DNA of 64,000 nt. Source: Chryseobacterium sp. KACC 21268. Its GTDB lineage: Bacteria; Bacteroidota; Bacteroidia; Flavobacteriales; Weeksellaceae. The position numbers were made by a program, and so were the translations under genes. Positions 43,685 through 52,869 of this stretch are shown here, piece by piece; position 1 is the first letter of the stretch, and the number at the start of each line of letters is the position of its first letter. The notes under the pieces were generated by a model, which worked only from the letters and a program-made list of their open reading frames with translations, searched no databases and was not told where the DNA came from. The stretch lies in assembly GCA_028736075.1 (NCBI GenBank), contig CP117875.1, positions 1,302,001-1,366,000 on the forward strand, read 5' to 3'.

Positions 43685-44629
43685 TTATTTCGAAGCTTGG
43701 TTAAGGATTTCCAAATCTTCAGAATCTAAACTCAATTTTGGTGCATCGAAAATGGTTTGTAATTGTCTTTCGCTCGTCGCACTTACGATTGGAGCAGTGA
43801 CTAGCGGATTTGCCAACAACCAAGCCAATGCAACTGTTGCAGGTTGAGCTTGATGTTTTTCGGAAACTTTATCCAATGCACTTAAAACTGCTTTTCCTTT
43901 ATCATCAAAATATTTCTTGATGCCGGCGCCTCGGGTTGTTTTCTCAAAATCTTCTTCGGTCCTGTATTTTCCGGTTAAGAATCCTGCGGCCAAAGACCAA
44001 TATGGGAAAGCGCTCAATCCGTATTTTTCAACCAATGATGCGTATTCCGTTTCGAATTTTTCTCTTTCCACCAAATTGTAATGAGGTTGAAGTGCAACAT
44101 ATTTTGGCAAATTATTTTTCTCAGCAACTTCAAAAGATTCAATCAATCTTTCTGGCGAAATATTCGAAGCGCCGATATATCTTACTTTTCCAGCTTTGAT
44201 GATTTTGTCATATGCAGAAAGCGTTTCTTCAACCGGCGTTACTTTGTCGTCAAAATGCGTGTAATACAAATCGATGTGGTCTGTCCCAAGACGTTTCAGA
44301 GATTCATCCACAGATTTCAGGATGTGTTTTTTGCTGATGTCAAAGCCGTGTTCTTTGGTTTCGGAACCTACTTTTGTAGCGAGAACGATGTCTTGTCGGT
44401 TCTTTTTTTCCTTCATCCATTTTCCGATGATTTCCTCGGATTGTCCGCCTTTTCCGTTCACCCACCAGGAATAAGTGTCCGCTGTATCGATGAAATTAAA
44501 TCCTCCTTCGTCAAATTTATTCAGGATATTGAATGATTCTTTCTCGTCCAAAGTCCATCCAAAAACATTTCCTCCAAAGTTAATTGGAGCGATTTCTAAG
44601 TCTGTATTTTTAATATTTACTTTTTTCAT
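43685..44629 (-). CDS. Aldo/keto reductase, cytoplasmic
   Basis: A 314-residue NADPH-dependent reductase. The tetrad Asp-Tyr-Lys-His is visible as DTADTYS, ATKVGS and LYYTHFDD; the C-terminal cofactor motif is SATSERQL. No signal peptide. It is the first of three aldo-keto reductases in this unit and differs clearly from the other two. It would interconvert aldehydes or ketones with alcohols, perhaps sugars. Confidence 0.9.
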   Translation of the reverse strand: MKKVNIKNTDLEIAPINFGGNVFGWTLDEKESFNILNKFDEGGFNFIDTADTYSWWVNGKGGQSEEIIGKWMKEKKNRQDIVLATKVGSETKEHGFDISKKHILKSVDESLKRLGTDHIDLYYTHFDDKVTPVEETLSAYDKIIKAGKVRYIGASNISPERLIESFEVAEKNNLPKYVALQPHYNLVEREKFETEYASLVEKYGLSAFPYWSLAAGFLTGKYRTEEDFEKTTRGAGIKKYFDDKGKAVLSALDKVSEKHQAQPATVALAWLLANPLVTAPIVSATSERQLQTIFDAPKLSLDSEDLEILNQASK

Positions 44630-44641
44630 TTTGATAATTTA

Positions 44642-45634
44642 TTATTTTAAAAATTCCTTTACAGGTTTGATGAATTGGTCAAAAACCTCGATGTGTGGCA
44701 AATGTCCAACGTTGTCGATTTCCACCAGTTTCGAACCTTTTATTTTTTGTTGAGTAGTTTTTCCCAATAGGTCGTATCGTCCCATCGTTTCAGCTATTTT
44801 TGGGTCTTTCACATTATTTTTTCCAATCGCCGTTCTGTCTCGCGTTCCGATAATTAATAAAGTTGGAACATTCAAATTTTGAAATTCATAGACCACGGGT
44901 TGCGTGAAAATCATATCCGAAGTTTTTGCGTTGACTAAAGCCACTTTAGGATAATCTGGCGCTTTTGTCCAGCCTGTCAAAAGATAAACCCATTCGTCAT
45001 ATTCCGGTTTCCATTTGTTGTCGTAATAGAATCCGTTTTGATATTTTTTCGTCGATTCGTAGTCTGCTTTCAGTTCGGTTTCGTAATTTTTATCGATGGA
45101 AGTGTAAGGCGCCACCAATTTCCAATCTTCCAGTCCTATTGGATTTTCGAGGATTAATTTCTCAACGGTTTCTGGGTACATTAATGAAAATCTTGTCGCC
45201 ACCATTCCGCCCATCGAATGTCCGAGAAGATAAATTTTATCGATTTTTAATTCATCCAAAATAGCTTTCGTATTCTGAGCCAATTGCTGAAAAGTGAATT
45301 GATAATCAGTTGGTTTTGATGATTTACCGAAACCAATCTGGTCTGGAACGATTACTCGAAATCCTTCTTTTGTCAAAGCGTCAATCGTAGTTTTCCAATA
45401 CGCACCATTGAAGTTCTTGCCGTGAAGCAGAAGGACGGTTTTTCCATTCGCTTTATTTGGTTTGATGTCCATATAAGCCATTTTCAAATCCTGATTTTGG
45501 CTTTTGAAATTCAGAAAACTGACTTTGTATGGATATTCATAATTCGTCAACATTATATCCAAAACCGGCCGATTTGCCTGAGCGGATAAATTGATTGATA
45601 AAATCAGAAATGCTATTATTTTTATTAATTTCAT
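44642..45634 (-). CDS. Alpha/beta hydrolase, exported
   Basis: A 330-residue serine hydrolase with a signal peptide (MKLIKIIAFLILSINLSAQ). The oxyanion segment is VLLLHGKNFNGAYW, the nucleophile elbow GHSMGGMVA, and the catalytic histidine likely in IDNVGHLPHIEVF. It is expected to act in the periplasm. It lies 12 bp before the aldo/keto reductase gene. Confidence 0.9.
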   Translation of the reverse strand: MKLIKIIAFLILSINLSAQANRPVLDIMLTNYEYPYKVSFLNFKSQNQDLKMAYMDIKPNKANGKTVLLLHGKNFNGAYWKTTIDALTKEGFRVIVPDQIGFGKSSKPTDYQFTFQQLAQNTKAILDELKIDKIYLLGHSMGGMVATRFSLMYPETVEKLILENPIGLEDWKLVAPYTSIDKNYETELKADYESTKKYQNGFYYDNKWKPEYDEWVYLLTGWTKAPDYPKVALVNAKTSDMIFTQPVVYEFQNLNVPTLLIIGTRDRTAIGKNNVKDPKIAETMGRYDLLGKTTQQKIKGSKLVEIDNVGHLPHIEVFDQFIKPVKEFLK

Positions 45635-45651
45635 AATTTAATTTTTGTTGA

Positions 45652-46038
45652 TTAATGAGTTGAAGCTGGTCGATATCGTTCCCAATACCAAAGCAATCCA
45701 CCCAAATAAATCGAATGTACCAATTGCGCTTCAATCGCGCTCCAATTTTCCACAGAAGCACTTCCCAAAACTAAAAGTCCCATCAACGCCAAGCCAGCAT
45801 AAATGGCGTATTTGGTTTGATAGCCAATTAATAAAACCAATCCAATCAGAAATTCTGCAATCGGAATCAAGTACCCAAAAGGCGTCAGCAAACTCTCAGG
45901 AATTGCTGATTTCTCCATCGATTTTACCATTCCTTCCGTGAAGATTTGCAACTTTGGCAATCTTACTAAGCCGTGACCAAAAATGGAAAGCGCGATGGGC
46001 AATCGTAAAAAGAAATAGGTGGTTTTGAAGTCTTTCAT
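45652..46038 (-). CDS. DoxX family membrane protein
   Basis: A 128-residue protein with four predicted helices. Motifs RLPIALSIFGHGLVRLPKLQ and GYLIPIAEFLIGLVLLIGYQTKYA fit the DoxX family, whose members are linked to redox and thiol stress systems in other bacteria. It sits inside the oxidoreductase unit, 4 and 17 bp from its neighbours. Confidence 0.85.
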   Translation of the reverse strand: MKDFKTTYFFLRLPIALSIFGHGLVRLPKLQIFTEGMVKSMEKSAIPESLLTPFGYLIPIAEFLIGLVLLIGYQTKYAIYAGLALMGLLVLGSASVENWSAIEAQLVHSIYLGGLLWYWERYRPASTH

Positions 46039-46042
46039 CGGT

Positions 46043-46888
46043 TTATTTTTTCAGATAATTGATAATTCCAATCACGTCATCTTTCCCAAAACCTGCGTCA
46101 TTGGCTGATTGATAAGTTTCTATCAAAGTCTTTGTTAAAGGAAAATCGGCGCCTGCATCTTCCGCTAGCAAAATATCTTTCAACATCAAATCCAAAGCAA
46201 ATGTCGGTGCATAGTTTTCTTCCGTCAACAGAGGCGTTTTCACCTTCGTAGCGCCACTTCCGCTCGCACTTTCATTAATGATGTCGAGCATATCCGAACG
46301 ATTGATTCCCTGAGACTCTGAAAACAAAACCGTCTCTGCCAAACCTTGATAAATGGTAGCTATAAAGTAATTGACCGATAGTTTCGCCGCCAAGCCTTTT
46401 CCATTTTCTCCCAAATGTTTGATGCTTTTTCCTAATTTTTGCAAATAAGGCTCAGCACGTTTCACATCTTTTTCATCGCCACCGACCATTATAATCAATG
46501 TTCCGTCTGTTGCTGGTTTTGTGCTACCGGCAACCGGCGCGTCCAGAAGAGAAGCTTCTTTTATTTTTAAAGCTTTTGCAATTTCACTGGATACTTCCGG
46601 CGAAATGGTACTCATATCAATGAATAATTTTCCCGTAATATCAAGCGATAAAATCTCTTCATAAACTGCTTTTACCGCATTATCATTTGTAAGAATGGTG
46701 AAGATGATGTCGCTGTTTTCAACCAGTTCGCTGATACTTTCAGCAATGTTTGATTGGTCTTTGAAGTCTTCTGCTTTTTCGATGGTTCTGTTGAAAACGG
46801 ATAAATCAAATCCAGCTTTCTCGAGATTCTTTGCCATCGGATGGCCCATATTTCCAAGACCTATAAATCCTATTTTTTCTGAACTCAT
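46043..46888 (-). CDS. NAD(P)-dependent 3-hydroxyacid dehydrogenase family protein
   Basis: A 281-residue enzyme of the 3-hydroxyisobutyrate dehydrogenase family. The Rossmann motif is GFIGLGNMGHPMAKNL, the substrate loop DAPVAGSTKPATDGTLIIMVGG and the catalytic lysine lies in LAAKLSVNYF. It oxidises 3-hydroxyacids or reduces short aldehyde acids. It is cytoplasmic and part of the eleven-gene unit. Confidence 0.9.
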   Translation of the reverse strand: MSSEKIGFIGLGNMGHPMAKNLEKAGFDLSVFNRTIEKAEDFKDQSNIAESISELVENSDIIFTILTNDNAVKAVYEEILSLDITGKLFIDMSTISPEVSSEIAKALKIKEASLLDAPVAGSTKPATDGTLIIMVGGDEKDVKRAEPYLQKLGKSIKHLGENGKGLAAKLSVNYFIATIYQGLAETVLFSESQGINRSDMLDIINESASGSGATKVKTPLLTEENYAPTFALDLMLKDILLAEDAGADFPLTKTLIETYQSANDAGFGKDDVIGIINYLKK

Positions 46889-46902
46889 TGTTTTAATACT
46901 AA

Positions 46903-47193
46903 TTACTGACTTTTTAACTTTTTCATAAATTCCATTATCGCCGGTCTTAATTCCTCAAATAATGGATGTTGTTTGTTCTTCAGCATCACTTCGGTAAATA
47001 GTTTTAAACCTAAAGCGAATTCGGTTGCCGTATTTTCATCATCAAAAATTTTCTTGGATTTAATGACCTCAAAAATGTTGAAAATATCATCGTGGTTATC
47101 AAATTCAAGACTTACACTTTTTGTGCCTTCAGAACCTTCTTTCAGTTTAAGTTCCTTTAAATCTAATTGATAAGTATTGTTTCTTTTTTCCAT
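46903..47193 (-). CDS. DUF3861-like small protein
   Basis: A 96-residue protein with a beta-rich first half (YQLDLKELKLKEG, SVSLEFDNHDDIFNIFEVI) and a helical second half (FALGLKLFTEVMLKNKQHPLFEELRPAI). This resembles DUF3861 proteins; the call is from memory of the family. It lies between two enzyme genes at 14 and 3 bp. No function is known. Confidence 0.6.
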   Translation of the reverse strand: MEKRNNTYQLDLKELKLKEGSEGTKSVSLEFDNHDDIFNIFEVIKSKKIFDDENTATEFALGLKLFTEVMLKNKQHPLFEELRPAIMEFMKKLKSQ

Positions 47194-47196
47194 TAA

Positions 47197-48318
47197 TTAA
47201 GATTTTGGAACTGGCGCATTGGCTTCGATTAATTTTTCTTTCTTCAGTTCTGCCCAGAAATCAGCCGGAATTTTCGCTTTGAATGAGGCCGCATTTTCCT
47301 CAGCCTGCTTCACCGTATGTGCACCAGGAATCACACCCGAAACCACTTCCGGCGCTGCTGCAAATTGAAGTGCCGCCGTTCTCAAATCTACTTTGTGATT
47401 GTCAGTAACCCTTTTCAAAGCTGCTAATTTGTCTTTCACACCATTCGGGAAATCGCCGTTGTACAAATATCTGTCCTTACCAGAAAGAAAACCAGCACAC
47501 AGCGGAGCGCCGACAACAATCGAAATGTCTTTTTCGGCCGCTTTCGGGAAAACTTTGTTGAGGTCATCGGAATGATGAATTAGCGAATACTGACAGGCAG
47601 AAAGGAAAATATCAGGGTCCGAAACTTCGATGGCCTTCAAAATCGGCTCGATGGTGTTGACACCAAATCCCCAACCTTTTATCAGACCTTCCTCACGCAT
47701 TTTGATAAGTTCCGGCATTGCGCCTTTCGCGGCAATATCAAAATATTTGACCCAATCGCCTTTCATATCTTTGTTGTCAGGAGAAAGGTCGTGGATGAAA
47801 ACAACGTCCAATGAAGCAACGCCTAAACGCTGTAAACTGTCTTCAACACTTTTTCTCGCGCCAGCGGCTGAGTAATCATAGTCGTAAGAAAAATTAAGTT
47901 TTCCTTTCCAAAGTCCATCCAATTTGAAATCATCGTGAGGTTTCAGGATTCTTCCCATTTTGGTGGAAATTGTGAATTCATCGCGCTTTTTATCTTTCAA
48001 AAACAGTCCCATTCGGTGCTCGCTGAGTCCCAAACCGTACCACGGCGATGTGTCAAAATAACGAACTCCCGCATTCCAGGCGGCTTCTATAGATTGTAAA
48101 CATTCAATATCCGGATTGATGTTGAAACCATTTCCCAAAGCGACTCCGCCGAAACCGGATTTGTTTTTGGGTCTGAATCTTTTATGCTGATTTGAATTGT
48201 CAAACTGTTCCATAATGTTTCCTTTTAGTAATTGTGATGCAAATGTGGGAATGGCAGATGAAGCCATTAATCCTGCAGCAGCCAGTCCGCTGTTTTTAAT
48301 AAATGTTCGTCTTTCCAT
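47197..48318 (-). CDS. Aldo/keto reductase with Tat signal, D-threo-aldose dehydrogenase-like
   Basis: A 373-residue protein. The N-terminus MERRTFIKNSGLAAAGLMAS is a twin-arginine signal, so the enzyme would be exported folded, presumably with its nicotinamide cofactor. The catalytic tetrad lies in RYFDTSPWYG, STKMGR and FIHDLSPDN. The FGGVALGNGF start and overall pattern resemble D-threo-aldose 1-dehydrogenases. Export of a nicotinamide-dependent enzyme is unusual. Confidence 0.88.
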   Translation of the reverse strand: MERRTFIKNSGLAAAGLMASSAIPTFASQLLKGNIMEQFDNSNQHKRFRPKNKSGFGGVALGNGFNINPDIECLQSIEAAWNAGVRYFDTSPWYGLGLSEHRMGLFLKDKKRDEFTISTKMGRILKPHDDFKLDGLWKGKLNFSYDYDYSAAGARKSVEDSLQRLGVASLDVVFIHDLSPDNKDMKGDWVKYFDIAAKGAMPELIKMREEGLIKGWGFGVNTIEPILKAIEVSDPDIFLSACQYSLIHHSDDLNKVFPKAAEKDISIVVGAPLCAGFLSGKDRYLYNGDFPNGVKDKLAALKRVTDNHKVDLRTAALQFAAAPEVVSGVIPGAHTVKQAEENAASFKAKIPADFWAELKKEKLIEANAPVPKS

Positions 48319-48360
48319 TTTTTATATTTTGTGATTGGTGATTTTATTTTATTTTAAAGC

Positions 48361-49344
48361 TTAAAAAGCATTGACAAGTTCATCGATGGTCTGTAATTCT
48401 TCTTTTGTAAGATTAATGTCCATCGCTTTTGCATTTTGAACGGCTTGTTCTGCATTTCTTGCGCCAGCCAATGCAATCGTAATTCCAGGTCTTTCAATCG
48501 TCCAACGAAGAACCAATTGTCCAAGCGTTGCATTATGCTCGTCGGCAATCGGTTTGATTTTGTCGAGAAGTTCGTTGGTCTTCTTGATAAAATCTGGTTG
48601 AAAATGAGGATGACCTGCTCTGTGGTCGCCCTCTTGGAATTTGTAATCTGAAGTAATTTTTCCCGTCAACAATCCTCTTTCCAAAGGACTGTAAGCCAAA
48701 ATGGATTTGTTGTTTTCGATGCAGTAAGGAACGGTTTCGTCCTCAATACCACGATTGACCATACTGAATGGAATCTGATTTGAAACCAATTTCAACGTTT
48801 TCTCAGCCTCGACCATTTGTTTTGCGTCATAATTACAAACGCCAGCAAAACGGACTTTTCCTTGTTCAATCAATCTTGAAACCGCTTCAAATGTTTCATC
48901 AATTGGCGTCGTAGTGTCCGGCCAATGGATTTGATAAAGGTCGATGTAATCTGTTCCCAATCTCTTCAAACTTTGCTCACATTCGTAAATGATGCTTTCT
49001 TTTCCGGCGTATTTGTAAATGTCGATATCATTTCCGTCGTTATTTTTGCTGTTCATTGCCAACGTTCCCTTGTCCAAATCCCAACGCATTCCAAACTTTG
49101 TAAGGATTTGAACCTTGTCTCGAGCAATATCTTTAATCGCTTCGCCCACAATTTCTTCGCTCGTTCCTTGTCCGTAGATGGGCGCAGTGTCAATAGAAGT
49201 TACGCCGACATCATAAGAAGCTCTGATGGCCTCGATGGCTTCATTTCTGTCCGTACTTCCCCACATCCAACCGCCGGCAGCCCACGCTCCGAAAGTGATT
49301 GCTGAAACTTCTAAATCGCTGTGTCCTAATTTTCTATATTCCAT
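48361..49344 (-). CDS. Aldo/keto reductase, cytoplasmic
   Basis: A 327-residue reductase opening MEYRKLGHSDLEVSAITFGA, the usual start of the AKR11/IolS-like group. Tetrad segments are SIDTAPIYG, LTKFG and LYQIHWPD; the cofactor motif is GARNAEQAVQN. No signal peptide. Gap of 42 bp to the Tat-type gene downstream and 2 bp to the propeller-protein gene upstream. Confidence 0.9.
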   Translation of the reverse strand: MEYRKLGHSDLEVSAITFGAWAAGGWMWGSTDRNEAIEAIRASYDVGVTSIDTAPIYGQGTSEEIVGEAIKDIARDKVQILTKFGMRWDLDKGTLAMNSKNNDGNDIDIYKYAGKESIIYECEQSLKRLGTDYIDLYQIHWPDTTTPIDETFEAVSRLIEQGKVRFAGVCNYDAKQMVEAEKTLKLVSNQIPFSMVNRGIEDETVPYCIENNKSILAYSPLERGLLTGKITSDYKFQEGDHRAGHPHFQPDFIKKTNELLDKIKPIADEHNATLGQLVLRWTIERPGITIALAGARNAEQAVQNAKAMDINLTKEELQTIDELVNAF

Positions 49345-49346
49345 TT

Positions 49347-50465
49347 TTAATTTTTATCTGTTTTGATTTTTACTACTAAATAAGGTGGTTTTCTCAGGTC
49401 TTTCCCATCATTGAAACTTGGAAGTCTGTTCCATTGCCCGAGTGTGACGTAGACGTAGCCGTTTCTGTAAGCCAAACCATCCGGCCAGACGAAGTTATCT
49501 TGGTCGTGTGACAAAAGGGTAAATTCGCCGTCTTTGTTTCTTTTAACGATTGATTGCTGTTCGAAGGCTCCGAAGTAAATATTTCCCTTTTCATCTTCTG
49601 CCAGACCATCACAAGCCGGTCTTTCGCCTTCGAGTTTGACGGCGTCTTCAACTTGTTTTTCTGTTGAATTAAAGTTGCTTAAAATATCTGTGGAAATGCT
49701 GAACAGTTTTCTCCCTGAAATGGCTGTCCAATACAAAGTTTTTTCGTCCGGGCTAATGGCGATTCCATCTGCGCCTCCAAGGGGAAATTTTTGTTTTTTG
49801 AAATCATATTTGAGTGGTTTTCCTTCCAGAAATCCCATAAAACCAGGTTCTGGCGAAGTGGAATAATGGTTGAGTAAAACTTCCTCTGCTTTCCCGGAAT
49901 CAATATCCAAAACAACCAAAGAAAAACGTTCTCCGAACCCTGAATTGGCAATGTAAACTGTTCCTTTTTTTCCGTGTGAAAGGTCGATTCTCAAATCATT
50001 GTAATGCGAATCATCCGACAGAATTGGTTTGGGGATAATAATGGTGTGAAGGATTTTCTTTGAATTAATATCAATGCCAACCACTTTCGCTGCACCTTCC
50101 GGAATTTCCTTGATTCCTGAACGTTTCCCGTCGTCCAAAACCCAAAGGACATCATTTTTATCAATGTAAATCCCGTGAGGAGAAACCAGTTTGTCTTTGT
50201 AAGGTTTGTCGCTCGGATAAACATATTCTTTATTAGGAAACGGAATCAGATTTCCGTTGACCAGTTCTGCCAAAGCAAATTCCTTGTGGTCATCTGCGTG
50301 GCGTGGAAATCCTAAGAAAACGCGGTCTTTGGAACTTACTGCAATACCCGATGGGTCAGGATTTGGTGCTGAAATTTTTGTAACAATTTCGTAATTGGAT
50401 TGTGCATTGGTCATCAATGAAATTCCGCCGAGACATAAACTTAATAATAACTTCTTCATCTTCAT
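49347..50465 (-). CDS. Major royal jelly / yellow-family beta-propeller protein, exported
   Basis: A 372-residue protein with a signal peptide (MKMKKLLLSLCLGGISLMTNAQ). Repeated propeller blades are seen, with family-like segments VFLGFPRHADDHKEFALAEL, SPHGIYIDKNDVLWVLDDGK and GADGIAISPDEKTLYWTAISG. Bacterial members are also called L-dopachrome tautomerase-related or SMP-30-like. A lactonase-type activity would suit the neighbouring sugar-type reductases (inference). The stop codon abuts the neighbouring start. Confidence 0.8.
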   Translation of the reverse strand: MKMKKLLLSLCLGGISLMTNAQSNYEIVTKISAPNPDPSGIAVSSKDRVFLGFPRHADDHKEFALAELVNGNLIPFPNKEYVYPSDKPYKDKLVSPHGIYIDKNDVLWVLDDGKRSGIKEIPEGAAKVVGIDINSKKILHTIIIPKPILSDDSHYNDLRIDLSHGKKGTVYIANSGFGERFSLVVLDIDSGKAEEVLLNHYSTSPEPGFMGFLEGKPLKYDFKKQKFPLGGADGIAISPDEKTLYWTAISGRKLFSISTDILSNFNSTEKQVEDAVKLEGERPACDGLAEDEKGNIYFGAFEQQSIVKRNKDGEFTLLSHDQDNFVWPDGLAYRNGYVYVTLGQWNRLPSFNDGKDLRKPPYLVVKIKTDKN

Positions 50466-51809
50466 TTATTTTTCTAATGGTCCTTTGCTCACTTCCTTCC
50501 CCGCTTTGTAAACTGAAAAAATATCTCTTGTATTCTTAATATTTTCTGTAGGATTTGAATTTAAAATAATAAAATCAGCCGTTTTCCCAACTTCAATCGT
50601 TCCAAAATCTTTATCAATCTTCAAAGCTTTAGCTGAATTTTTGGTAGCAACTGTGATGGCCTGAATTGGCGTCAATCCAGATTCCGTCATCAACTGTAAT
50701 TCCAAATGTTCCGAAAATCCCTGAGCTCGCAAAGGCATTGCACCGCTGTCAGTTCCCATCGCAACAAGAATTCCGAAATCATAAACTTTTTTCAGATTCT
50801 GTTTAGCGGTTTCAAAAGCTTTGATATTCAAATTATAGTTGGGAGAATTTTTTATTTCATTTTGATATTTCTCAGAAGTTATCATTTCGTAAACGCCTGG
50901 TTCTAGTGATTTTTTGAAGAATTGATTATCGACCCATTCCGGTTTTTTGGCGTACACGTAAGCGTATTCGTCAAGCGAAAGAGTAGGGATGTAAATGATA
51001 TTTTGCGCTTTCATTTTCGCTAACGTCGCATCATCAATCACTTCGCTTCGTACGCTGTGGCCGATGACATCGATGCCGTTTTCAACCAGTTGTTTCAAAT
51101 CCGAGAGATAATAAACGTGCGCAGCAACTCTCAGATTTCTTTTGTGAGCTTCCGTGATAATGGCTTTGTAAATCTCAGGACTAATTTTTTTCTTGAATTT
51201 TCCATTAAAATCATCGACCCAGATTTTCACCAATTCTGCATTGATGTTTTTTAAACTGTCCATCTGAGCCGGAATTTTATTCACAGAACTTGGTCTGAAC
51301 ACTTTATCCATTGCAAAATCGAGTGGTGGAGCGCCGTCGGTCACGCCAAATCCATAACCTGCAGAATGTATTCTTGCGCCATCAATTTCGCCTTTCGCAG
51401 ACTTTTCCCTCAGTCCGCTTTCAAACAACAAAGGCCGGTCGGTTCCCATCGACATTACATTGAGAACGCCGTAATCTTGATATTTTTTAAGTTGCGAAAG
51501 GATGTTTTCTTCGGTATAATTTTCTGGAACTGTGGTTTTTCCCTTCAAAGTTCCAACGTGGGAATGGGCAGAAATCAAAGCTGGAATAATTGTTTTGCCC
51601 TTTAGATTAATCCGTTTTTCGGTTTTGTCAAAAATGGTTTTTCCGATTTTGGAAATTTTATCATTCTTAATGAGAATACTCGTGCTTTCTATTGGAGTTC
51701 CGCCGTTTCCATCGATGAGCCGGACGTTTTCTAAGATTAAACTATTTTGCCCGAAAGAAAAATTAATGATGAAAAAAGATAAAGCGGTAATTATTTTCCA
51801 ATATTTCAT
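50466..51809 (-). CDS. Amidohydrolase family protein, exported
   Basis: A 447-residue metal-dependent hydrolase with a signal peptide (MKYWKIITALSFFIINFSFGQ). Metal ligands are visible as His82 and His84 (AHSHVG), a histidine in AAHVYYLSD, another in VIGHSVRSE and the aspartate in MGTDSGAMP. The C-terminal KDFGTIEVGKTADFIILNSNP is typical. It is the first gene of the unit, 201 bp from the divergent AraC gene; like several partners it would act in the periplasm. Confidence 0.88.
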   Translation of the reverse strand: MKYWKIITALSFFIINFSFGQNSLILENVRLIDGNGGTPIESTSILIKNDKISKIGKTIFDKTEKRINLKGKTIIPALISAHSHVGTLKGKTTVPENYTEENILSQLKKYQDYGVLNVMSMGTDRPLLFESGLREKSAKGEIDGARIHSAGYGFGVTDGAPPLDFAMDKVFRPSSVNKIPAQMDSLKNINAELVKIWVDDFNGKFKKKISPEIYKAIITEAHKRNLRVAAHVYYLSDLKQLVENGIDVIGHSVRSEVIDDATLAKMKAQNIIYIPTLSLDEYAYVYAKKPEWVDNQFFKKSLEPGVYEMITSEKYQNEIKNSPNYNLNIKAFETAKQNLKKVYDFGILVAMGTDSGAMPLRAQGFSEHLELQLMTESGLTPIQAITVATKNSAKALKIDKDFGTIEVGKTADFIILNSNPTENIKNTRDIFSVYKAGKEVSKGPLEK

Positions 51810-52010
51810 AATGTTAAAATTTTTGATGTTTCAGAATATTTTAAGAACTAAAAAAGGTTTCTGAAAAATGAATATTATCGAGGGAACAATTATTATGCCC
51901 CGCAATTGCATTACAAATGTTGAAAAAAAATAAAAATTTTAGCTTGTAGAATTAATTTAAATAATTGTAGATTTATCCTATCATAACAAATTTAAAATTA
52001 ATTTAATATT

Positions 52011-52856
52011 GTGAAAAAACTGCAGTTTGAGTCTTTGGTGATAGGTGATTTGGAAGGTGAGGAGTTTGGTCATCCATCGCACAGCCATACTTATTATGAA
52101 ATGATTTATGTTTTGAAGGGAAATGGCAATCATCACATCAACAACATTATTCTGCCTTACAAATGTGGCGACCTATTTCTGATTTCGCCCGATGACCAGC
52201 ATTATTTTGAGTACAATAAATATTCAAGATTGATTTTCATTAAGTTCACCGATGATTATTTCAAAGGGAACAAACACCTTTCGCCAGATTCTTTCGCGAT
52301 GAATTCTCCGGAAAACGTGATGCGAAAGCAAATCCTGAAAGAGAAAAAACTCATCTTCACCGAACCCTGCAAGACGATTCTGAAAAAGACGATTGAGAAT
52401 ATTTTGTCCTACAATTGCAGAAAAGATGTTTCCACATCGCCGATTGTATTTTATCAAATCCTTTCAATTTTCGGATTGATAAAAGAAGCGACCTCAAAAA
52501 TGGACATCAGATTGGACGTTGGACTTCAGAATAAGGAAGATGTGATTTCGTATATCCATCAGAATATCTACCAGCCGGAGACGATTCGAATCAAAAATAT
52601 CGCCTATCATTTCAATATTTCACCGACTTATTTCAGTGCTTACTTCAAACGGAATTTCGAAGTTTCTTATCGCGATTATGTCAATGATTATCGGATGACT
52701 TTGATAGAAAGACGAATGGAATCGGGACAAAATACCATCAAACAAATCGCTTATGAGTTTGGTTTTACGGACGAAAGCCACTTGTCGCATTATTTCAAAA
52801 ATAAGAAAAGCAAAACGCTGGGTTCGTACAAAAATAAGAGTCGGAGTTTAGCGTAG
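52011..52856 (+). CDS. AraC family regulator with N-terminal cupin-like sensor
   Basis: A 281-residue regulator starting at GTG; no upstream in-frame ATG exists and the GTG opens directly with the fold. The sensor (about 5-100) has the cupin pattern HPSHSHTYYEMIYVLKG and PDDQHYFE. The C-terminal two helix-turn-helix motifs are TIRIKNIAYHFNISPTYFSA and TIKQIAYEFGFTDESHLSHYF. It is divergent from the eleven-gene unit and is its likely ligand-responsive activator. Confidence 0.88.
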   Translation: MKKLQFESLVIGDLEGEEFGHPSHSHTYYEMIYVLKGNGNHHINNIILPYKCGDLFLISPDDQHYFEYNKYSRLIFIKFTDDYFKGNKHLSPDSFAMNSPENVMRKQILKEKKLIFTEPCKTILKKTIENILSYNCRKDVSTSPIVFYQILSIFGLIKEATSKMDIRLDVGLQNKEDVISYIHQNIYQPETIRIKNIAYHFNISPTYFSAYFKRNFEVSYRDYVNDYRMTLIERRMESGQNTIKQIAYEFGFTDESHLSHYFKNKKSKTLGSYKNKSRSLA

Positions 52857-52869
52857 ATAAATGGTGAAA

